This document shows, piece by piece, positions 58,293-64,000 of a stretch of DNA of 64,000 bases. The stretch is from the NCBI GenBank assembly GCA_963833655.1, contig CAWHYL010000006.1, forward strand, positions 372,001 through 436,000. The letters run 5' to 3'. The stretch is from 3-1-20CM-4-69-9 sp963833655. Lineage in GTDB: Bacteria > Actinomycetota > Thermoleophilia > Gaiellales > Gaiellaceae. A program made the translations under genes and the position numbers. Every line of letters begins with the position of its first letter. The stretch's first letter is position 1. The notes below the pieces were generated by a model that saw nothing but the letters and a program-made list of their open reading frames with translations, was not told where the DNA came from and did no database searches.

Positions 58293-58325
58293 AGGCCATC
58301 GCTGCCGAGGCCGATCTGGCCTCTG

Positions 58326-59948
58326 ATGCGGTCGCTTCGGACTCTCGCTGCGCTTGCGCTGACGCTGCTCGGCCTGACGGTTGCCGTGCCGAGCGCGTCG
58401 GCGACCGACCCGTTCCCCGTCGACGGAATCGTGACCCTGTCGAACACGAACTTCACCGTCCACTACAACGGCGACGACACCAACACGAACTGCGCCGACG
58501 CCGTCACCGAGGAAAAGGCCGGCGACATCCTCGGAATGCTCGACCGCGCACGCACCTTCTACTCCGGGATGGGTTGGCCGGCGCCCGCGCCGGGCGTGAA
58601 CGTGTCGATCGACGATTTCGCCGCCGGCGGCACCTGCGCCCCCTTCGGCAGCGGTCTGCCGCTCGGCGTCGCGACACCGCTCGACCGATGGGATGCTTTC
58701 GTCGAGGGCGGCAACATCCACCTCGACGCGCACACCGGGCTGACGTATCCGATCATCGCCCACGAGGTCTTTCACCTCGTCGAGGACACGATGGCTCCCG
58801 GCGTCGACCCGTGGCTGCAGGAAGGCACGGCGGAGTGGGCCGCTGTCCGCGCGACGAAGGCGGCGGGCGGCGACGAGCTCAACCCGGATCGCGCGCTCGA
58901 CTGTGTCGGCTCGCGCTGCGGCGACGCGGAGTACGACAAGAACGGGTATCCCGGGTGGATGCTGTTCGAGTATCTCGCCGAGCGGTACGGCGACGGCTCC
59001 GTGAAGACCGTGTGGGACCAGGCCGTCGCGAATCCCGGCGCGCCCGGAACGACCGACTTCGCCAACGTTCTGCCTGCCGGCACGTCGCTCGCCTCGTTCT
59101 TCAACGACTACACGACGGCGCGCATGACCGGGAGCTTCACGATCTCGTCCCTCACGGGTACGCGTCCGGAGGCATTCGCGAGCATTCCTGTCGCCACGAC
59201 GACCGGTGCGCTTCCCGACACGCCGGTCGCGGTGAACCACCTCGCCGTGCGCTACATGACGTTCGCGCACGGCTCCGACCCGACCGCTCCCTGCTTCGCG
59301 GCAACGCTGACGCTGAACGTCGCGATCCCGGCGGGCGTCGTCTCGACGCCAACCTATTACGCGAACACGAAGGGTGCCTCCCCGCAGCCCTTGAACGTCT
59401 CCGGGTCCACGGCGTCGATCAGGGTGCCGTGGAACACATGCGCCGGGAGCCCGCTCGCCTACCTCTCGCTGCCGAACGACAGCCTCGGCACCGACGGCCG
59501 GGAGTTCACGGTGAGCGGCTCGGTCGGCGTCGACTCCCAGACACCGGCGGCGCCCACCGACCCGCCGCCGGGTGCACACGTGATCGGCACGCCTGTTGCG
59601 GCTCCCACAAGCGATCCCGCACCGACGCTGAACGTCTATGCACCGGAGGTCATCAAGGTCTCGAGCAAGACGCGGGTGCTGCGCTTCGTCGTCTTCTCGA
59701 GCGGTGACGGCAAGCTCGGAGCGGTGCTCGGCGCGTTTGGCCTCGGCTCCGCTGCGCTGCGCAGCGGCAACAACGACGTCCGTTTCGTCTTGCCGACGCG
59801 GCTGTTCCAGTCGCTGCGCACGAGGAGCGTGTCAAGCGTCCTGCAGCTGACCAGCATGTCGCCCGGCGGGACGCACGGCGCGACGTTCACGCGCCACGTG
59901 ATCGTGCAGAAGCCGCCAAAGAAGAAGCCGGCGAAGAAGAAGCACTAG
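58326..59948 (+). CDS. Secreted gluzincin-like metallopeptidase
   Basis: 540 residues. Signal peptide at 1-27 (LRTLAALALTLLGLTVAVPSASA). A catalytic domain has the zinc motif IIAHEVFHLVED and the third ligand/Glu in WLQEGTAEWAA about 20 residues later, the HExxH-Glu arrangement. After about 300 comes a beta-rich domain, a Pro-rich linker (TPAAPTDPPPGAH) and a basic Lys-rich terminus (PPKKKPAKKKH). Closest to uncharacterised secreted peptidases. Cys pairs (NCAD..GTCAPF; DCVGSRCGD) suggest disulfides. Substrate unknown. Confidence 0.78.
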   Translation: MRSLRTLAALALTLLGLTVAVPSASATDPFPVDGIVTLSNTNFTVHYNGDDTNTNCADAVTEEKAGDILGMLDRARTFYSGMGWPAPAPGVNVSIDDFAAGGTCAPFGSGLPLGVATPLDRWDAFVEGGNIHLDAHTGLTYPIIAHEVFHLVEDTMAPGVDPWLQEGTAEWAAVRATKAAGGDELNPDRALDCVGSRCGDAEYDKNGYPGWMLFEYLAERYGDGSVKTVWDQAVANPGAPGTTDFANVLPAGTSLASFFNDYTTARMTGSFTISSLTGTRPEAFASIPVATTTGALPDTPVAVNHLAVRYMTFAHGSDPTAPCFAATLTLNVAIPAGVVSTPTYYANTKGASPQPLNVSGSTASIRVPWNTCAGSPLAYLSLPNDSLGTDGREFTVSGSVGVDSQTPAAPTDPPPGAHVIGTPVAAPTSDPAPTLNVYAPEVIKVSSKTRVLRFVVFSSGDGKLGAVLGAFGLGSAALRSGNNDVRFVLPTRLFQSLRTRSVSSVLQLTSMSPGGTHGATFTRHVIVQKPPKKKPAKKKH

Positions 59949-59958
59949 AGTCGCCCGC

Positions 59959-61068
59959 GTGGCGATCTTTCTGGCGCGGCCGGACGCGCCGGTCGACGGC
60001 ATCCCGCTGGCCGTGAAGGACTTGCTCGACACCGCGGGGTTGACGACGACCTACGGCTCCGCCGTCTTCGCCGACCACGTCCCGTCCCGGTCGGCCGAGG
60101 CGGTGGTGCGGCTGGAGGCCGCCGGGTACGCGAACGTCGGCAAGACGAACCTGCACGAGTTCGCGTACGGCATCACATCGGAGAATCCGCACTTCGGCAC
60201 CGTCCCGAATCCCATCGCGCCCGGACGCATAGCCGGCGGCTCGAGCGGCGGCTCGGCCGCGGCCCTCGCGGCCGGGCTCGCGGACGCGGCGCTCGGGACC
60301 GACTCCGGCGGGTCGATCCGGATCCCGTCGGCATGCTGCGGCACGGTGGGCCTGAAGCCGACGTACGACCTCGTCCCGACGGACGGCTGCTTTCCGCTCG
60401 CGCCGAGCTTCGACCACGTCGGCCCGATGGCGCGCACGGTCGAGGGCTGCCGCGCGCAGCTCGAGGCGCTCGTCCCGGGCTTCGAGGCCGCGGAGCTCGC
60501 ATCGCTCGAGGAGGTCAGGGTTGCCGCCGCCTGGATCGACGACGCCGAGCCGCTCGTCGCCGAGCGCGTCCGCGAAGCGGCAGCATGCTTTCCGCGCGCC
60601 CGCACGGTCGACTTCCCGCGTGCACAGATCGACGCGCTGTTCATGCGCGAGGTCGCCGACGTCCACCGCGGCCTCTACGACGAGAACGGCGAGCTCTACG
60701 GCGACGACGTCGCCACGAAGATCGAGCGGTGCCTCGCGGTGTCGGACGCCGAGGCAACCCTCGCCGCGCGCGCCCGCGAGGAATATCGCGAGCGGTGCGA
60801 GGAGCTGCTCGAGGGCTTCGATCTACTGGTGACGCCGACGCTGCCGTGCGTCGCGCCCCCGACCGGCGTCGGCGACCTCGCCCTCCGGCCGACGCTCGTC
60901 CGGAACACGCTGCCGTTCAACACGCTCGGCTGGCCGGCGCTCGCGCTGCCGTGCGGCCCCGCGGAAGACGGGCTGCCGGCGTCGCTGCAGCTCGTCGGGC
61001 GCGCCGGCGACGACGCACTCGTGCTCTCGGCCGGCGAACGGCTTGCCGAAGCGCTTTCAGACACCTAG
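59959..61068 (+). CDS. Amidase signature family enzyme, shortened N-terminus
   Basis: 369 residues. The Ser-cisSer-Lys triad is complete: Lys in GIPLAVKDLLDTAG, Ser in GGSSGGSAAALAAG and Ser nucleophile in LGTDSGGSIRIPS. GatA and typical amidases have 450-490 residues; this one starts about 60 residues later and has a trimmed middle. It is an amide hydrolase of unknown substrate rather than a Glu-tRNA amidotransferase subunit, since no gatB/gatC is adjacent. GTG 59959, 10 nt after the peptidase gene. Confidence 0.87.
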   Translation: MAIFLARPDAPVDGIPLAVKDLLDTAGLTTTYGSAVFADHVPSRSAEAVVRLEAAGYANVGKTNLHEFAYGITSENPHFGTVPNPIAPGRIAGGSSGGSAAALAAGLADAALGTDSGGSIRIPSACCGTVGLKPTYDLVPTDGCFPLAPSFDHVGPMARTVEGCRAQLEALVPGFEAAELASLEEVRVAAAWIDDAEPLVAERVREAAACFPRARTVDFPRAQIDALFMREVADVHRGLYDENGELYGDDVATKIERCLAVSDAEATLAARAREEYRERCEELLEGFDLLVTPTLPCVAPPTGVGDLALRPTLVRNTLPFNTLGWPALALPCGPAEDGLPASLQLVGRAGDDALVLSAGERLAEALSDT

Positions 61069-61125
61069 GCATCCCTCGTCCGAGGGACAGCCGGCGCACG
61101 CGCACTGCCGACAAACCAGGAGGAA

Positions 61126-63069
61126 ATGCGCGTCCTCACTCTTGCGGCCCTCTGTCTGACCCTGCTCGGCGCTGCCTCGGCGGCCGACGCGGCGGCGCCT
61201 GTGAAGGGCACGGCGCCGACGAAGCTCCACGGCTTCCTCCTGCGAGCCGACGAGCCGGTCGCGACGTCGTTCCCCCGCACGCCGGCGTTCGCGTGGAACC
61301 CCGTCGCCGGGGCCGTGCGGTACCAGTTCCAGCTCTCGACGAGCTCAACCTTCCGCGACAGCGGACTGCTCTATACGGCGTCGAACCTCACCACGCCGGT
61401 CGTCGCGCCGACGCTGACACTGCCGTGGATCACCGGCAACCCGCACGCGCTGTTCGCCCGCGTCCGAGCGATCAAGCGGTCGTCGTCGACGCCGTGGAGC
61501 GCTTCGTTCGGCTTCGACGTGGAGCCGGCGGCGGCGCCGAAACCGCTGCCGAGCGAGCCGGGACTGCTGCGCTGGACGCCGATCGAGGGCGCCGACATGT
61601 ACCAGATCTGGCTGATCGACATCAACAACCCGACCGCGAAGATGGAGATGTCGCTGACCAACGTCCTCGACGAGCGCGAGTTCTACACGTTCCACCGCTC
61701 GGCCAGCTGGACGGGGACAATTCGCTGGCGCATCCGCGCACTGCGCATCGACAACGATCCGGACGCACGCCAGAACAAGCTTCCCGCCGTGGCGTACGGG
61801 CCGTGGAGCCCCGTCTACAGCTCGGCGAACCCGCCGTACTCGACCGGGCCGATCAAGCTCGGCGACACGGTGTCGGACGTGATCGCGAACGGCGATCCGT
61901 CGTCGCCCGCACACCGCTTGATGCCCGGCTTCACGTTCAACGGCGACACGGCGCTCGACGGGACGAAGGCGGAGCTCTTCCGCGTCTATGTCTTCACCGA
62001 CCGGCAGTGCCTGAACCGCGTCTATACGAGCGCGATCGTCGGCGGGCCGGCGTACGCGCCGCGCCCGTACGGCCCGCTCGCGCTGCCGAGCAGCCCGACG
62101 TCGCTGCCAGCAGCGCGCGCGAGCTACCTCCGCGACGGCAGCGAGCCCGACAGCTTTGCGTTCGACGGCCTGCAGGTGAAGTCGACGGAATCCGAGCCCG
62201 CGGCGACGCCGACGACCGCCGTCCCGGCCGACTCCGACTCGACCTCGACGACGTCCGCTCCGGCAGGCCCGCCGCAGCTGAAGTTCGGCGGCGACCTCGG
62301 CGCGCCCGTCGACCTGTGGGACACCGAGTGGCCGAGCGGCGGCTACTACTGGACGGTCGTCGCGGTCGCCGCCGTCTCTCCCGGCGCGATCACGACGGCG
62401 ACGGCGAGCGCGAGCGCGCTCGGCAGCGTGTCGGCGTCGGCGATCGACGGCTCAGGCTTCTCGACGGGGGACACCGTCCTGATCGGCAACGCCGGGAACC
62501 AGGAGTCGGCGACGATCGTGACTGTGAGCGGTGCGACGCTCGGGTTTGCGACACCGCTGAAGTTCGCGCACGGGCCCGGTGAGCCGATCGTGCGCACCGG
62601 CGGCAACCTGCAGTACGAGGACCTGGAGCTGCCGCAGGACGTCTGCGCCGCCGGACGCGTCGCGCGCTTCGGCAAGGACAGCGAGCCGTCGCTGACGGCA
62701 GCCGGCGAGCTGTTCGCCTCCGGCCTCTCGCCCAGCGGCCGCCTCACGGCCGGCCGCAGCAGCCAGGCCTTCTACGGCTTTCCGCTCGTCGCGTGGACGC
62801 CGGCGCTCGGCGCGTCCGCGTACGAGGTTCAGTGGAGCAAGACGCGCTATCCGTTCACACCGCAGCCGAACCCGCAGAACGGCGGAGCGCTCGGAACGAT
62901 GACGCTCGGGACGTCGGTCGTGCTGCCGCTCTCCGCCGGAACCTGGTGGTACCGCGTGCGCGGCTTCAACCTCAACCTGCCGACCGGCGCCCAGCAGATG
63001 TCCTGGTCGGATCCGTCGAGGATCGTCGTCGCGAAGCCCAAGTTCAGAATCGTCAACGGCGGCAAATAG
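61126..63069 (+). CDS. Large secreted protein with Ig/Fn3-like repeats
   Basis: 647 residues. Signal peptide (LTLAALCLTLLGAASAADA). Several repeats of the type FAWNPVAGAVRYQFQLSTSS, LLRWTPIEGADMYQIWLID and VAWTPALGASAYEVQWSKT (the 'W.PV.GA..Y.+Q+S' signature of Fn3-like modules) with Thr/Ser-rich linkers. No enzymatic motif. Probably a cell-surface or secreted binding protein. ATG 61126 follows AGGAGG at good spacing. Ends before a perfect hairpin. Confidence 0.8.
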   Translation: MRVLTLAALCLTLLGAASAADAAAPVKGTAPTKLHGFLLRADEPVATSFPRTPAFAWNPVAGAVRYQFQLSTSSTFRDSGLLYTASNLTTPVVAPTLTLPWITGNPHALFARVRAIKRSSSTPWSASFGFDVEPAAAPKPLPSEPGLLRWTPIEGADMYQIWLIDINNPTAKMEMSLTNVLDEREFYTFHRSASWTGTIRWRIRALRIDNDPDARQNKLPAVAYGPWSPVYSSANPPYSTGPIKLGDTVSDVIANGDPSSPAHRLMPGFTFNGDTALDGTKAELFRVYVFTDRQCLNRVYTSAIVGGPAYAPRPYGPLALPSSPTSLPAARASYLRDGSEPDSFAFDGLQVKSTESEPAATPTTAVPADSDSTSTTSAPAGPPQLKFGGDLGAPVDLWDTEWPSGGYYWTVVAVAAVSPGAITTATASASALGSVSASAIDGSGFSTGDTVLIGNAGNQESATIVTVSGATLGFATPLKFAHGPGEPIVRTGGNLQYEDLELPQDVCAAGRVARFGKDSEPSLTAAGELFASGLSPSGRLTAGRSSQAFYGFPLVAWTPALGASAYEVQWSKTRYPFTPQPNPQNGGALGTMTLGTSVVLPLSAGTWWYRVRGFNLNLPTGAQQMSWSDPSRIVVAKPKFRIVNGGK

Positions 63070-63070
63070 A

Positions 63071-63095
63071 AGCAGCGAAACTGCGTTTCGCTGCT
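63071..63095 (+). terminator. Terminator hairpin after the secreted protein gene
   Basis: Perfect 10-bp stem AGCAGCGAAA (63071-63080) / TTTCGCTGCT (63086-63095), loop of 5 nt, followed by CTTG. It starts 2 nt after the stop codon at 63069. Confidence 0.75.
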
Positions 63096-63112
63096 CTTGA
63101 GGAACGGCGCTT

Positions 63113-63334
63113 CGCGCGAACGTGCGGGAGCAGAGCTCGCGCACTCCTCTCTGTCGGCCGCAGACTGTCACCGACGGTTCGTGTGACGGTTCAAACGGTC
63201 TGAAAGACGTACTCGGCCGAGTCGCGCGAACGTGCGGGAGCAGAGCTCGCGCACTCCTCTGTCGGCCGCAGGCTGTCACCGAGAGCTCGCCTTCAGTTAG
63301 TGCAGGCTCCGCCTGCACGAACTTCCGGCCTTTG
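63113..63334. repeat. Duplicated segment downstream of an acetyltransferase gene, with hairpins
   Basis: A block of about 60 bp (GCGCGAACGTGCGGGAGC..GTCACCGA) occurs at about 63113-63173 and again at 63223-63281, 110 bp apart, differing by a 2-bp deletion and one substitution. Each has the hairpin GTGCGGGAGC-AGA-GCTCGCGCAC. Between them (63189-63222) the minus strand reads SAEYVFQTV-stop, a copy of the SAEYAFEPA-stop end of the acetyltransferase at 63335. The last part has a perfect hairpin GTGCAGGC-TCC-GCCTGCAC. It reads as a tandem duplication of the gene's 3' end plus its trailer. Nothing else coding is seen in this gap. Confidence 0.7.
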
Positions 63335-64000
63335 TCAAGCGGGCTCAAAGGCGTACTCGGCTGAGTCGCACACTCGCTCGTAGCCGATGTTCACGTAGAT
63401 CTTGTTCGACGTCGGGTTCGACAGGTCGGTGTAGAGGAAGCAGTACTCCCTCCCGGAATCGAGCTGCTCCTTCGTCACGTGCGCCGTGACGGCGCTGCCG
63501 TAGCCGCGGCCGCGTCGCTCGGGCGGCGTGTAGACAGGGCCGATGCGGACGCCGTGCGGGGTGCGGCCGCCGGAGCCGCAGAGAGAGACCGGCTCGCCCT
63601 CGCCCTCCCAGAGGTAGAACCCGGCGTCGTCGCTCTGCACACGCCGCTCGAACGCCTGCTCGAGATCGAGGTGCGGCGAGTCGTCCGGCAGGGCCTCGGC
63701 TTCGAACGCGCGCAGCCAGCCGACGACGACGTCGCGGTCGGCGAGCGTCGCCTTCCGCGCCCGGCCGGCGACATGGGGCAGCTCGACTTTCCGTGCGGCG
63801 TAGATGCCCTGGCTCATCCGCAGCCGCCGCGGCGCGCCCCAGGCGTCGGCGAAGACGTCGGCCTCGGGCAGCGCGCCCGTAACCCCCGGGAGCTCGAGCC
63901 GGTCGCGCAGCCGGCGCGCGAGAAAGCGGAGCGCTTCCTCCACACGGGGCTGCGCGACGACGATGTTGAACGGCGGCGTGAGCACGGCGGCCGCGAGCGA
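63335..64000 (-). CDS. GNAT-family N-acetyltransferase (N-terminus off the right edge)
   Basis: At least 221 residues. The acetyl-CoA-binding motif A is VRIGPVYTPPERRGRGYGSAVTAHV (RRGRGYG), followed by CFLYTDLSNPTSNKIYVNIGYERV, a GNAT motif B. The first 100 residues (LPEADVFADAWG.. ) form an unusual extra N-terminal domain. The frame stays open through base 64000, so the start is missing. Substrate unknown. Confidence 0.85.
   Translation of the reverse strand, partial: SLAAAVLTPPFNIVVAQPRVEEALRFLARRLRDRLELPGVTGALPEADVFADAWGAPRRLRMSQGIYAARKVELPHVAGRARKATLADRDVVVGWLRAFEAEALPDDSPHLDLEQAFERRVQSDDAGFYLWEGEGEPVSLCGSGGRTPHGVRIGPVYTPPERRGRGYGSAVTAHVTKEQLDSGREYCFLYTDLSNPTSNKIYVNIGYERVCDSAEYAFEPA

Noticed and set aside
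59959..61068. GatA subunit of Glu-tRNA(Gln) amidotransferase
   Set aside because: The triad fits, but the protein is about 100 residues short and gatB/gatC are absent nearby; called a general amidase.

Overview
The window is about 64 kb of very GC-rich, densely coding DNA. Start codons are often GTG or TTG, and many neighbouring genes overlap by 4 nt (ATGA/GTGA), as in tightly coupled actinobacterial operons. Gene content points to a free-living, aerobic to facultatively microaerobic soil actinobacterium, most likely of the class Thermoleophilia (Gaiellales/Solirubrobacterales-like). The evidence is a caa3-type oxidase with a heme O synthase extended at its N-terminus, a group 3b NiFe hydrogenase, a Streptomyces-like PHO box and actinobacterial DUF families. 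The taxonomic assignment is inference. No rRNA, tRNA, CRISPR array, prophage or insertion sequence was seen.

Layout. 0-10 kb: end of an ABC exporter operon, an ACT-domain malic enzyme, DUF1918 and YbaK genes, then a stress and carbohydrate block (two universal stress proteins, a CBS protein, an HAD-GH65 enzyme split by a frameshift) and an FAD oxidoreductase. 10.9-19.6 kb: formate-tetrahydrofolate ligase leading into a coupled group 3b hydrogenase operon (beta, a cyclic-nucleotide-binding protein, gamma, delta, alpha, maturation protease, a zinc-ribbon-less HypA, HypC, an EamA transporter, a DUF6390 protein). 19.6-30 kb: stress and redox genes (OsmC, hemerythrin, flavin reductase, M20 peptidase, Hsp20, CBS-BON, cupin, secreted cupredoxin-like protein) around a GAF-GAF histidine kinase and a NarL-type regulator that resemble mycobacterial DosS/DosR. 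29.5-34.3 kb: a six-gene, fully overlapping operon for a ferredoxin / ferredoxin reductase / heme-b membrane protein chain with three small membrane proteins of unknown function, divergent from an OmpR-type two-component pair. 34.2-40.3 kb: gap, a DrrAB-like ABC exporter, DUF1385 and several very small proteins. 40.4-53.7 kb: a phosphate and polyphosphate island (ppk, ppx, CHAD protein, PiT, DUF47, PhoU, PstBACS, a second PstS, a PhoB-like regulator and a kinase lacking its sensor part). 54-58.3 kb: ctaC-ctaD-ctaB behind a 3 x 102 bp tandem repeat. 58.3-64 kb: two secreted proteins flanking an amidase, then an acetyltransferase that runs off the right edge.

How it fits together. The first half reads as a hypoxia/dormancy module: the hydrogenase, Hsp20, CBS and Usp proteins and the DosS/R-like pair parallel the mycobacterial DosR regulon. 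The third quarter is a self-contained Pi-uptake and polyP-storage module controlled through a PHO box. The most unusual items are the transmembrane electron-transfer operon, the HypA lacking its zinc ribbon, the triplicated coxB leader, a motif (TGCGGNTTTC) shared by several stress-gene promoters, and four convergent gene pairs that share a stop codon through a CTAG/TTAG tetranucleotide.
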